Positions 1-7,238 of a DNA stretch of 17,598 nucleotides are shown here, one piece after another. Position 1 is the stretch's first letter, and the number at the start of each line of letters is the position of its first letter. The stretch lies in the NCBI GenBank assembly GCA_036276035.1, contig DASUCM010000065.1:1-17598 (forward strand). Reading direction: 5' to 3'. Both the position numbers and the translations under genes were made by a program. Origin of the DNA: JACDAF01 sp036276035 (GTDB lineage: Bacteria > Chloroflexota > Limnocylindria > P2-11E). The notes under the pieces were generated by a model that searched no databases, was not told the origin of the DNA, and saw only the letters and a list, made by a program, of their open reading frames with translations.

Positions 1-653
1 GCGCCGACGATCGGCTCGCACATGATCGCGGCGATGTGCTCGGGGCCCTCGTACCAGATGACCTCTTCGACGTGCGCGAGCGCCTTCTGCGCGTCGTTCC
101 CGAACATCGAGCGGTAGGGGTCCGGGTTCAGGAAGCGGACCACGCCCGGGATGCCCGGCTCGTTCGCCCAGCGGCGGTTGTCGCCGCCCGCGGTCATCGA
201 GCCCTGCGTCTGACCGTGAAAGGAGCGGTACTGGGTCATGATCTTCTGGCGGCCCGTGTACAGGCGCGCGATCTTGATCGCGCTCTCGACCGCCTCCGTG
301 CCGCCGGTCGTGAAGAGCGTCTTCACAAGATCGCCGGGCGCGCGCTCCGCGATCATCCGTGCGAGCGTCGCGCGCGGCTCGTCGGTGAACCCGGGTGCGG
401 AGTACGTGAGGCGCTCGGCCTGCTCCTGGATCGCGCGGACGACCCGAGGGTGCTGGTGGCCGAGGTTCGTGTTCACGAGGGTCGACGAGAAGTCGAGGAT
501 CCGGCGGTCGCCCGAGTGGATCCAGCAGCCCTCGCCGCCGGTGACGACGAGCGGGGAGATCGCGCCCTGCGCCGACCATGAGATGAGGACGTGGTCCTTC
601 GTGTCCTTCGCGATGCGGGCAAGGTCGGCGCCGCGCTCCGTCCTCAGCGTCAT
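1..653 (-). CDS. Class III (omega-amino acid) aminotransferase, C-terminally cut by window edge
   Basis: This reads as the N-terminal 217 residues of a PLP-dependent class III (acetylornithine/beta-alanine type) aminotransferase; the frame stays open through position 3 and the gene runs off the left edge. Family marks are VNTNLGHQHPRVV (60-72), the PLP phosphate-binding TTGGTEAVESAIK (115-127), the YRSFHGQT aromatic/His segment (142-149) and MCEPIVG (211-217). The Schiff-base lysine lies outside the window. ATG at 653 lacks a Shine-Dalgarno site but has TATCGT (664-669) ten bases upstream. It sits 38 bases after msrA on the same strand. In the context of dihydropyrimidinase and a ureidopropionase, beta-alanine (or another omega-amino acid) is the likely amino donor, giving malonate semialdehyde. 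Substrate is inference: taurine- or putrescine-type transaminases look similar in this half. Fold assignment is secure. Confidence 0.9.
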   Translation of the reverse strand, partial: MTLRTERGADLARIAKDTKDHVLISWSAQGAISPLVVTGGEGCWIHSGDRRILDFSSTLVNTNLGHQHPRVVRAIQEQAERLTYSAPGFTDEPRATLARMIAERAPGDLVKTLFTTGGTEAVESAIKIARLYTGRQKIMTQYRSFHGQTQGSMTAGGDNRRWANEPGIPGVVRFLNPDPYRSMFGNDAQKALAHVEEVIWYEGPEHIAAIMCEPIVG

Positions 654-663
654 GAGGCGAGCA

Positions 664-669
664 ACGATA
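664..669 (-). promoter_or_regulatory. Candidate -10 element for the aminotransferase gene
   Basis: On the minus strand TATCGT (4 of 6 matches to TATAAT) ends ten bases before the ATG at 653, and no Shine-Dalgarno sequence is present. It could drive a near-leaderless transcript of the aminotransferase separately from the upstream operon. No convincing -35 was found, so this is tentative. Confidence 0.3.
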
Positions 670-691
670 CGCCCGGCCGCACCACCCGAGG

Positions 692-1213
692 CTAGACCTT
701 GAGCCGGTCCTTCCAGTAAAGGCGCAGCTTGGCCACCTTCGGCGCCGCCACCGCGCGGATGTATCCGCTGTTGGGGTTCCGGCGCGCGTAGTCCTTGTGG
801 TACGGCTCGGCCTCGTAGAAGGACTCGAGGGGCGTGACCTCCGTGACGATGGACCGGTCGAAGACCTTCGCCGCGTCGAGCTGGCGGATGTACGCCTCGG
901 CGACGCGCTTCTGCTCGTCGTCGGCGTAGAAGATCGCCGAGCGGTACTGCCGGCCGATGTCGTTCCCCTGCCGGTCCTTCTCCGTCGGGTCGTGCGCGAT
1001 CGAGAAGAACACCTTCAGGATCTGGCCGAAGCTGAGCTTCGCGGGGTCGAAGCGCACTCGTACGACCTCGGCGTGGCCGGTGCGCCCCGTGCACACCGTC
1101 TCGTAGTCCGCGGTCTCCGCGGTGCCGCCGGCGTAGCCGTTCGTCACGTCGCGCACCCCGTCGAGCTGCGCGTACACGGCCTCGACGCACCAGAAGCAGC
1201 CACCGGCGAGCAC
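692..1213 (-). CDS. msrA: Peptide-methionine (S)-S-oxide reductase MsrA
   Basis: Reduces the S-epimer of methionine sulfoxide in proteins or free methionine. The catalytic signature GGCFWC is at residues 4-9, followed by NGYAGG (25-30), TGRTGHAEVV (42-51) and the HDPTEKDRQGNDIGRQYRS segment, all typical of MsrA. There is no cysteine near the C-terminus, so C9 or C41 would have to act as resolving cysteine. The GTG at 1213 is only the first conventional start in frame. Upstream, the frame continues as LSALVSPERFPDPAVD... up to 1291, which looks like the normal N-terminal extension of longer MsrA proteins, so the real start may be CTG at 1291, overlapping the DinB stop (CTGA). The gene is cotranscribed downstream of dinB-like and dihydropyrimidinase genes. 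Cytoplasmic. Identity is very secure; the start is not. Confidence 0.93.
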   Translation of the reverse strand: MLAGGCFWCVEAVYAQLDGVRDVTNGYAGGTAETADYETVCTGRTGHAEVVRVRFDPAKLSFGQILKVFFSIAHDPTEKDRQGNDIGRQYRSAIFYADDEQKRVAEAYIRQLDAAKVFDRSIVTEVTPLESFYEAEPYHKDYARRNPNSGYIRAVAAPKVAKLRLYWKDRLKV

Positions 1214-1287
1214 GGTCTGCTGCTCGCCGCTGCGCGCGGTCGTGTCGACGGCAGGGTCGGGGAACCGCTCCGGCGAGACGAGCGCGC

Positions 1288-1818
1288 TCAGACCGGCTTC
1301 ACCTCGCCGATCTCGTTGCCGTATCCCCAGAGATCCAGCCCGTCGTCGTTCGGGTCGGGCGGGATCTCGACACCGTGCGCGCCGAGGACCGTGCCGGCGT
1401 GCGCGCGGTGGTCGCCGCCGTGGTGGATGTACTGCGCGGCGATGATCGCGGCGACCGCCTTGTGCGTCCGACGGGCGATCACCCGCAGCGGGTCGGCGCC
1501 GCTCCTGACGTAGCGCTCCATCCGCTCGCCGTTCGAGCGCGCGCGCTCGATGAGCTCGTCGAGCGGGGGCGTGTTGTCAGGGCCCAGCGGCTTGCCTCGG
1601 CCCTCGACCTCGATGGGCGGGAGCTCGCCGGTGAGCCCGTGCAGGTACCCGTGCTCCGCGGCCACGATGTGCCGGAGGGTGGCGTGCAGGGTCCCGAACG
1701 TGCCGGGCGTCGTCCACCCCAGCTGCTCGGGAGAGAGCGACCGGCAGAACTCCATGAGCTTCAGGTTCGCCCAGGTGTTGTGCCGCACCAGCCGGAGCAG
1801 CGTCTCGTCGGCGCTCAT
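1288..1818 (-). CDS. DinB-family putative metal-dependent protein
   Basis: A 176-residue four-helix-bundle protein of the DinB/YfiT type. N-terminal LLRLVRHNTWANLKLMEF (7-24) is the usual first helix of this family. The expected three metal-binding histidines appear as H50 in LRHIVAAEHGYL and two in the later HHGGDHRAHAGTVLG segment. Members act as thiol-dependent transferases or hydrolases in some lineages, but many are uncharacterised and no substrate can be read here. The start ATG overlaps the dihydropyrimidinase stop (ATGA at 1815-1818), which argues for translational coupling and fixes the start. The C-terminus (LDLWGYGNEIGEVKPV) ends just before or inside the probable msrA start. Family placement is good; function unknown. 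Confidence 0.85.
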   Translation of the reverse strand: MSADETLLRLVRHNTWANLKLMEFCRSLSPEQLGWTTPGTFGTLHATLRHIVAAEHGYLHGLTGELPPIEVEGRGKPLGPDNTPPLDELIERARSNGERMERYVRSGADPLRVIARRTHKAVAAIIAAQYIHHGGDHRAHAGTVLGAHGVEIPPDPNDDGLDLWGYGNEIGEVKPV

Positions 1819-3227
1819 GTCTGCAGCAACGGGCTGCCCCGCTTGATGAACTTCCCACGGCCCTTCTTCCCGAGGAACCGGTCGCCCTGGACGATGACCT
1901 CGCCGCGGCTCATCACGACGTCGGCCTTGCCCTTCACCTTGCGCCCTTCGTACGGGTTGTAGTCGACGCGCATGTGGTGCGTCTTCGCGGAGATCGTCTG
2001 CGCCTTCTTCGGGTCCCAGACGACGATGTCGGCGTCGCTGCCTGCGGCGATGGTCCCCTTGCGCGGGAACATGCCCATGATCTTCGCCGGCGTGGTCGAC
2101 GTGAGCTCGATCCACCGGTTGAGGGTGATGCGCCCGCCGAGCACGCCGCCGTCGTAGAGCAGCACCATGCGCGTCTCGACGCCGGGTGCGCCGTTCGGGA
2201 TCTTCGAGAAGTCGCCTTTGCCGAGCTCCTTCTGCTTCGGCAGCCCCGCGAAGCCCTCCTTCATGCAGAACGGGCAGTGGTCGGTCGACACGACCTGCAG
2301 GTCGTTCCGCGCGAGGCCCTTCCAGAGCTCGTCCTGGTGCCACTTCGGACGGAGCGGCGGCGACATGACGTACTTCGCGCCCTCGAAGCCCGGCTCCTCG
2401 TAGTTGTCGTACGAGAGGAAGAGGTACTGCGGGCACGTCTCCGCATAGGCAGGCAGGCCGCGGTCGCGGAACAGCTTCACCTGCTCGAGCGCTTGGGACG
2501 CCGAGAGGTGCACGACGTACAGCGGCACGCCGCCCGCCATCTCGGCGAGCTTGTACGCGCGGCCCGTGGCCTCGCCTTCCGCCTCGGGCGGCCGCGTGAG
2601 GGCGTGCCACTTCGGCTCGGTCTTCCGCTCCGCCAGCGCCTTCTTCACGAGGACGTCGATGACGCCGCCGTTCTCGGCGTGCATGCAGATGAGCCCGCCG
2701 TTCTCGCCGGTGCGCACGAGCGCCTTGAAGATCGAGGCGTCGTCGACCATGAACACGCCGGGGTAGGCCATGAACAGCTTGAACGACGACACGCCCTCTT
2801 TCACCATGACGTCCATCTCGCGGAGCACCTTGTCCGAGACATCGCGGACGATCATGTGCAGCCCGTAGTCGATCACCGCCTTGCCGCGCGCTTTCCGGAG
2901 CCAGAGGTCGCGCGCCTTCTCGAGCGGCTCGCCCATGCCCTGCACCGCGAAGTCGACGATGGACGTCGTGCCGCCGAACGCCGCGGCGATGGTCCCCGTC
3001 TCGAAGTCGTCCGATGCGAACGTCCCGCCGAATGGGAGCTCCATGTGCGTGTGCACGTCGATGCCGCCCGGGATGACGTACTTCCCCTTCGCGTCGATGC
3101 GCTTCGCGCCGCCGACCTTCAGATCGGCGCCGACCGCCGCGATCTTCTCGTCGACCACGAGCACATCGGCCTTGAACGTGTCGCTCGCCGTGACGACCGT
3201 GCCGTCGGTGATGAGCGTCCTGGCCAT
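1815..3227 (-). CDS. Dihydropyrimidinase / D-hydantoinase
   Basis: A 470-residue cyclic amidohydrolase that opens the ring of dihydrouracil, dihydrothymine or 5-substituted hydantoins to N-carbamoyl amino acids. The binuclear metal centre is complete: H59 and H61 in GGIDVHTHM, the carbamylated lysine K150 in SSFKLFMAYPG, H183 in CMHAENG, H240 in VVHLSA and D316 in STDHCPF. Length equals the family norm. The start ATG shares one base with the upstream VOC stop (TGATG), and its own stop overlaps the DinB start, so the operon is tightly coupled. A beta-ureidopropionase gene about 5 kb away would take the product, which favours pyrimidine catabolism over a stand-alone hydantoinase. Cytoplasmic tetramer in known members. 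Substrate preference cannot be read from sequence alone. Confidence 0.95.
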   Translation of the reverse strand: MARTLITDGTVVTASDTFKADVLVVDEKIAAVGADLKVGGAKRIDAKGKYVIPGGIDVHTHMELPFGGTFASDDFETGTIAAAFGGTTSIVDFAVQGMGEPLEKARDLWLRKARGKAVIDYGLHMIVRDVSDKVLREMDVMVKEGVSSFKLFMAYPGVFMVDDASIFKALVRTGENGGLICMHAENGGVIDVLVKKALAERKTEPKWHALTRPPEAEGEATGRAYKLAEMAGGVPLYVVHLSASQALEQVKLFRDRGLPAYAETCPQYLFLSYDNYEEPGFEGAKYVMSPPLRPKWHQDELWKGLARNDLQVVSTDHCPFCMKEGFAGLPKQKELGKGDFSKIPNGAPGVETRMVLLYDGGVLGGRITLNRWIELTSTTPAKIMGMFPRKGTIAAGSDADIVVWDPKKAQTISAKTHHMRVDYNPYEGRKVKGKADVVMSRGEVIVQGDRFLGKKGRGKFIKRGSPLLQT

Positions 3228-3583
3228 CAGGACGTCCCCTCATAGAGACCGATCTCGTTGCCGTGCGGATCGGCGAAGAGCGCCCACCAGCTCCTGCCTT
3301 CCACGATCGCGCTACGTCCCTCGACGGTCTTCCCGCCGGCCCGCTCCACCTTCGCGAGCGTCTCCGCGATGCTCGCGACGGTCACGTAGGGGACGATCCC
3401 GACGCCCTTCTGCGCGGCCGGCCGCTGGAGGAAGGCACCGCCGTCCTGAGGTCCCGCGCGGAACATCAGGTAGCCGGGCATGTCGCGGACGAGCGACCAG
3501 CCGAACACCGTCTCGTAGAACTTCCCTGCTGCCTCCGGGTCCCCCGCCGGGATCTCGATGTGCTCGAACCGTCCGCTCGGCAT
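3227..3583 (-). CDS. VOC-family (glyoxalase/bleomycin-resistance-like) protein
   Basis: A 118-residue single vicinal-oxygen-chelate module. The N-terminal strand-helix FEHIEIPAGDPEAAGKFYET (6-25) carries the usual first metal-ligand histidine (H8), and the C-terminal ADPHGNEIGLYEG segment carries the closing PxGN-x-xGLYE motif with a ligand glutamate. ATG at 3583 is preceded by a strong Shine-Dalgarno sequence, GAGGAGGGAG (3586-3595), spaced about five bases from its AGGAGG core. It is the first gene of the VOC, dihydropyrimidinase, DinB-like, MsrA operon. Small VOC proteins of this kind are often annotated as glyoxalase or extradiol-dioxygenase-like, and the true substrate is unknown. Its position suggests handling a reactive intermediate or ring compound, but that is guesswork. 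Confidence 0.88.
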   Translation of the reverse strand: MPSGRFEHIEIPAGDPEAAGKFYETVFGWSLVRDMPGYLMFRAGPQDGGAFLQRPAAQKGVGIVPYVTVASIAETLAKVERAGGKTVEGRSAIVEGRSWWALFADPHGNEIGLYEGTS

Positions 3584-3630
3584 GGCTCCCTCCTCGGTCA
3601 GGTCCTTCGCGCGCGGACTCTACTCCCGAC

Positions 3631-3658
3631 TTGACTTCGCGCGCCGCGGGTGTGGACT
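3631..3658 (+). promoter_or_regulatory. Candidate promoter for the CopD-like membrane protein gene
   Basis: TTGACT (3631-3636), a 16-base spacer and TGGACT (3653-3658) lie six bases before GTG 3665. The geometry fits a leaderless sigma-70-type promoter, although the -10 matches TATAAT poorly. If real, it supports the GTG at 3665 over the in-frame GTG at 3650. Confidence 0.35.
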
Positions 3659-3664
3659 GGCCGC

Positions 3665-4114
3665 GTGCCGGTACTCGACGCGCACGCGCTCCACCTGATC
3701 GTGCGCTGGTCGCATGTCGCCGCGATGGCGACCGCGCTCGGCGGCGCATTGCTCATCACGGTGGTCGTCTTCTCCCGCCGCGGGCCGTCGGGCGCGCTCG
3801 CGGCGGCGCTCGCATACGAGCGGCTCTTCTGGGCCGCGGCCGGGGTGCTCGTCATGACGGGCGTCGGGAACCTCGGCGCGTTCGGACGAGCACTGCCGGA
3901 GCCCCGCACCGACTGGGGTTCGACGTTCACGGTGAAGCTCGTCGCGGTCGCGCTCCTCCTCGCGATCTCGCTCCCCCGCACGCTCGCGGTCCTGCGGCTC
4001 GAGCGCGCATCGAGCGAGGGCCTCGCGGCGGGAGGGGCGTTGCGCACGATCTACGCGGGAACGGTCGCGATGCTCGCGGTCATCGTCTTCGTGGCCGAGG
4101 TGCTCGCACATTGA
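3665..4114 (+). CDS. Small integral membrane protein, CopD-like
   Basis: A 149-residue protein with four predicted membrane helices, roughly residues 7-30, 45-68, 85-105 and 120-147. The first helix carries LHLIVRWSHVAAMATALGGA, whose W-S-H pattern resembles the heme- or copper-associated helices of CopD and related four-helix proteins. No soluble domain is present. An in-frame GTG at 3650 is an alternative start; 3665 is preferred because of the promoter-like spacing. The gene stop overlaps the TTG start of the next membrane protein (ATTGA), so the two are probably translated together and may form one complex. It diverges from the VOC-hydantoinase operon. Membrane location is clear, while the CopD link is only a resemblance. 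Confidence 0.75.
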   Translation: MPVLDAHALHLIVRWSHVAAMATALGGALLITVVVFSRRGPSGALAAALAYERLFWAAAGVLVMTGVGNLGAFGRALPEPRTDWGSTFTVKLVAVALLLAISLPRTLAVLRLERASSEGLAAGGALRTIYAGTVAMLAVIVFVAEVLAH

Positions 4115-4605
4115 GCTGGGCGCTGGGGACCTTCAACTCCGCCGCGCTCGCGCTCGCGCTCCTGCTCCTCCTGTACCCGCGCGGCCGATCCGGCGACACG
4201 CTCGCGGGGCTCAGCACGCTGACCGGCCTCGCGCTCTACGTCGCGCTCTGGGCGACGACGGTGTACGCGACGCGTCGCGCGCTGCATGGGATCGATCTCC
4301 TCGGCGACGCCGGTGCGGGCGATCGCTTCTTCGGACAGGCCCTGCGCTGGGGCGGCTTCACCGGCATCGCCTTCCTGCTGGAGGCCGGTCTCATCCAGAT
4401 CGTGTCGCTGGCCCTCGCCGGGAACCTGCCGCTCGCCTCGCTCCCGTTCCTCATTCCGTTCGGGGCGATCGGCTCGATGGTCGCGTTCGTCGTCGGCGCC
4501 CTGGTCGGCGTGACGCTCGGAGCCGTGGATCTCGCGGGCGTGCGCCTCAGCCGAGGCCTCGTCGAACGTATCGCAGGTGATGGTCCGGTCGCGAGCGTCC
4601 GGTAG
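4111..4605 (+). CDS. Integral membrane protein of unknown function
   Basis: A 164-residue protein with about four membrane segments: residues 4-22, 30-50, 80-105 and 110-145. Between helices two and three is a short charged loop (RRALHGIDLLGDAGAGDRFFGQALRW). The likely start is TTG 4111, which overlaps the previous gene's stop; the reading frame is open far upstream, but only on the antisense of the hydantoinase operon, so a longer protein is not credible. No catalytic motif was recognised. Pairing with the preceding CopD-like gene suggests a shared membrane role. The stop TAG at 4603 doubles as part of the possible -10 element of the following acetyltransferase gene. Function unknown. Confidence 0.68.
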   Translation: MSWALGTFNSAALALALLLLLYPRGRSGDTLAGLSTLTGLALYVALWATTVYATRRALHGIDLLGDAGAGDRFFGQALRWGGFTGIAFLLEAGLIQIVSLALAGNLPLASLPFLIPFGAIGSMVAFVVGALVGVTLGAVDLAGVRLSRGLVERIAGDGPVASVR

Positions 4606-4608
4606 TCT
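4603..4608 (+). promoter_or_regulatory. Candidate -10 element for the GNAT gene
   Basis: TAGTCT fits TANNNT and ends six bases before the GTG at 4615, which has no Shine-Dalgarno sequence. Transcription would start at or next to the GTG. No clear -35 was seen. Confidence 0.35.
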
Positions 4609-4614
4609 CCCGCG

Positions 4615-5721
4615 GTGACCGATCCGCAGGGCTACCGCGAAGCGGCAGACCGCACGACCGCAAGGTCGGAGGACTACCAGTTCTTTCAGGTCGAGCCGAG
4701 CGAGCTCCCGGACGAGCAGCTGCGCGAGGCGGCCGTGCTCGAGCAGGCGATGCAGCACGAGCGCGCGCCAGACGACCCGCTGACACCGCTCGAGGTGTAC
4801 GTGCAGCGCCTGCGCATCAAGCCGCCGTCGCAGTGGCGCGCGGTCTTCGCCGCGCGCGACGCGCGGGGACGGCTCGTCGGGACCGCGGGCATCGGCTACA
4901 GCACGAACGAGCCCGAGCAGGCGCACCTGCGCTGGTGCGGCGTCAGCGTCGCCGCGGACCATCGCCGTCGGGGCGTCGGCCGCGCGCTCTTCCGCCGTCT
5001 CATCCAGGCCGTCGACGGGCAGCGCGAGGACCTCACCGTCGTCGGCCAGACGAACGACCGCGTGCCCGCGGGGGACGCGTTCGCGAAGGCGATCGGCGCG
5101 ACGCCCGGACTGCCGATGCGCATGAACCAGCTCGTGCTCGCCGAGGTCGACCGCGCGCAGCTGCGGGAGTGGGCGTCGACCGACTCGCCCGGCTACCGCC
5201 TGGAGCGCGTCGACGGAACAGTGCCCGCGCGGCTCATGTCGGCGTACATGCAGGCCGCGAACGGGATGAACGACGCGCCGAAGGGCGACATCGACTTCGG
5301 CGAGTGGAAGGTCACCGAGGAGCAGGTGCACGAGCGCGAGGACTGGCTCCGCAAGGCGGGCCAGGAGTGGTGGCTCATCGTCGCCGTGCACGAGGCGACG
5401 GGCGAGGGCGCGGGCTTCACCGAGGTGACGTACGACCCGAAGGTGCCGCACGTCGTCCATCAGCAGGGCACCGCGACGGTGCCGGCGCACCGCGGGCACA
5501 AGCTCGGCATGTGGATGAAGGCCGCGATGCTCGAGCGCATCCTTGCCGAACGCCCGGGCGCGAAGTTCATCCGCACCGGGAACGCGAACACGAACGCGCA
5601 GATGCTCGACATCAACACGAAGCTCGGCTTCAAGCACGCCTGGCAGACGACGCTCTGGCAGGCGAAGCTCGCGGGCGCGAAGAAGGCCCTCGGCCTCGAG
5701 GCCGCGGAGGCACGCTCCTAG
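4615..5721 (+). CDS. Tandem GNAT-fold N-acetyltransferase
   Basis: A 368-residue protein made of two GNAT-like halves. The first (about 25-178) carries a good acetyl-CoA pyrophosphate-binding motif, HRRRGVGRALFRRL (116-129), after the strand LRWCGVSVAADH. The second (about 190-360) has a degenerate equivalent, AHRGHKLGMWMKAAML, and ends with the NANTNAQMLDINTKLGFK segment that closes many GNAT domains. Double-GNAT proteins of this layout are common in Actinobacteria and Chloroflexota; mycothiol synthase is the best known relative in architecture, but specific identity to it is not evident. One half probably binds acetyl-CoA while the other is structural. The GTG start is nine bases after the previous stop and lacks a Shine-Dalgarno site. 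The gene ends convergently with the aldehyde dehydrogenase, 29 bases apart. Acceptor substrate unknown. Confidence 0.88.
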   Translation: MTDPQGYREAADRTTARSEDYQFFQVEPSELPDEQLREAAVLEQAMQHERAPDDPLTPLEVYVQRLRIKPPSQWRAVFAARDARGRLVGTAGIGYSTNEPEQAHLRWCGVSVAADHRRRGVGRALFRRLIQAVDGQREDLTVVGQTNDRVPAGDAFAKAIGATPGLPMRMNQLVLAEVDRAQLREWASTDSPGYRLERVDGTVPARLMSAYMQAANGMNDAPKGDIDFGEWKVTEEQVHEREDWLRKAGQEWWLIVAVHEATGEGAGFTEVTYDPKVPHVVHQQGTATVPAHRGHKLGMWMKAAMLERILAERPGAKFIRTGNANTNAQMLDINTKLGFKHAWQTTLWQAKLAGAKKALGLEAAEARS

Positions 5722-5750
5722 CGGAGCCGGCGGCCTGACGAGCGGGGCGG

Positions 5751-7235
5751 CTAGAAGGTGAGGTTCACCGTCACGCTCTTGCGCTGCGTGTAGCTCTCGA
5801 GCATCCCCTCGAGCGAGTTCTCGCGGCCGATCCCGCTCTGCTTGAACCCGCCGTACGGCTGCCCGACGAGCTGCCCGAGCCCCTGGTTCACCTGGACCCA
5901 GCCGGCGTCGATCGCGTGCGCGGTCCGGAGCGCCTTGCTGATGTCGCGCGACCAGACGTACGCCGCGAGGCCGTAGTGCGTCTCGTTCGCTTGCCGCACG
6001 ACCTCGGCCTCGTCCGTCCACGGGATCGCGACGAGCACGGGACCGAAGATCTCCTCGCGCGCGACACGCCAGTCGGGGCGCACGTTCGCGATGACGGTCG
6101 GCTCGACGTAGTAGCCCTCGCTGAGCGGCCCTTCCTTCGGCGGCAGGCCACCGACGACGGCCTTCGCGCCCTGCTGCCGGATGCCGTCGCCGATGTAGCC
6201 AGTGACCTTCTCGAACTGCTGGCCGCTCACGATCGCGCCCATGTCGTTCGCCTCGTCGAGCGGGTCGCCGACCTTGAAGGTCGAGAGCTTGCGGGCAAGC
6301 CCGTCGAGGAACGTGTCGTAGACGCTCTGGTGGAGGAAGAGCCGCGAGCCCGCGGTGCACGACTGGCCCTGGCGAGCGAAGCGCATCGCGGCGATGACGC
6401 CGTCGACGGTGCGCTCGTCGCCGGCGTCGGGGAACAGGATCTGCGGGCTCTTCCCGCCGAGCTCGAGCGTCACGGGGACGAGGCGGTCTGCCGCCTTGCG
6501 CAGCACGTCCTTCCCCGTGTCGGTGTGCCCGGTGAAGGAGATCTTCGCGACGAGCGGGTGCTCGGCGAGCGGCGTCCCGATCTCCTCGCCCGTGCCGGTG
6601 ACGACGTTCAGCACGCCCTTCGGCAGGTGCGCCTCGCAGATGCGCGCGAGCTCGAGCACCGCGAGCGGCGCGTTCGCGGACGGCTTCAGCACGACCGTGT
6701 TCCCGGCGACGAGAGCGGGCGCGATCTTCCACGCCGCGATGAGGATCGGCACGTTCCACGGCACGATCGCCGCGACGACGCCGAGCGGCTCGCGCCGCGT
6801 GTACGAGAGGTAGGCCTCGCCGAGCGGGATGGTCTCGCCCTTCAGCTCGCCGCCGAGCCCGCCGAAGTAGCGGAACACGTCCGCGACGCTCTTCGCCTCA
6901 GGGCGGGCCTGGGTGCGGATCGCGTTGCCGGTCTCGGTCGCGAGCGTGCGCGCGAGCTCTTCGACCCGCGCTTCGACGTCGTCCGCGATGCGCAGGAGGA
7001 GCCGGCCGCGGTCGCGTGGCGCGACCGCGCGCCAGGCCGGGAACGCCGCATGCGCCGCGCGCACCGCGCGGTCGACGTCCTCGGCGGTGCCGCGCGGCAC
7101 CTCCGCGACGATCTTCCCGCGCTTCGCCGGTGTGTCGACCGAGAAGGTCCTGCCGCCGGCGCTCTCGACCCACTCCCCGCCGATGAACATCCGCTCGCGG
7201 CGGACGCCGGTGCCCTCGCGCTCAGCGATCGCCAT
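5751..7235 (-). CDS. NAD(P)-dependent aldehyde dehydrogenase
   Basis: A full-length 494-residue member of the aldehyde dehydrogenase superfamily (betaine/phenylacetaldehyde dehydrogenase-like branch). Catalytic residues are all present: N161 in VPWNVP, K184 in VVLKPSA, general base E259 in LELGGKSP, nucleophile C293 in GQSCTAGSR and the cofactor-binding E395 in REEIFGPV. The C-terminal GGFKQSGIGRE motif is intact. ATG 7235 follows the amidohydrolase stop by three bases, so the two genes form one operon. After beta-alanine transamination, malonate semialdehyde would be a natural substrate, converted to acetyl-CoA or malonate, but the sequence does not show the CoA-dependent methylmalonate-semialdehyde subtype clearly. 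Superfamily assignment is certain; substrate is inferred from the neighbourhood. Confidence 0.95.
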   Translation of the reverse strand: MAIAEREGTGVRRERMFIGGEWVESAGGRTFSVDTPAKRGKIVAEVPRGTAEDVDRAVRAAHAAFPAWRAVAPRDRGRLLLRIADDVEARVEELARTLATETGNAIRTQARPEAKSVADVFRYFGGLGGELKGETIPLGEAYLSYTRREPLGVVAAIVPWNVPILIAAWKIAPALVAGNTVVLKPSANAPLAVLELARICEAHLPKGVLNVVTGTGEEIGTPLAEHPLVAKISFTGHTDTGKDVLRKAADRLVPVTLELGGKSPQILFPDAGDERTVDGVIAAMRFARQGQSCTAGSRLFLHQSVYDTFLDGLARKLSTFKVGDPLDEANDMGAIVSGQQFEKVTGYIGDGIRQQGAKAVVGGLPPKEGPLSEGYYVEPTVIANVRPDWRVAREEIFGPVLVAIPWTDEAEVVRQANETHYGLAAYVWSRDISKALRTAHAIDAGWVQVNQGLGQLVGQPYGGFKQSGIGRENSLEGMLESYTQRKSVTVNLTF

Positions 7236-7238
7236 CGC

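Noticed and set aside
1288..3243. A 651-codon minus-strand open frame spanning the dihydropyrimidinase and ending in the DinB-like protein
   Set aside because: Only its last 176 residues are protein-like; the rest is an Arg/Gly/His-rich shadow of the hydantoinase frame.
3650..3664. GTG 3650 as start of the CopD-like protein
   Set aside because: The extra residues MWTGR add nothing to the membrane helix and would overlap the likely -10 element; GTG 3665 fits the promoter spacing better, though the choice is not certain.
2881..4605. A 574-codon plus-strand frame suggesting a long fusion protein with a membrane tail
   Set aside because: The first ~410 codons are antisense to the hydantoinase and VOC genes; only the part from TTG 4111 reads as a membrane protein.
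4051..6759. A 902-codon minus-strand open frame across the membrane protein, GNAT and aldehyde dehydrogenase region
   Set aside because: It is antisense or out of frame to three well-supported genes and has the low-complexity Arg/Ala/Glu composition of GC-rich shadow frames.
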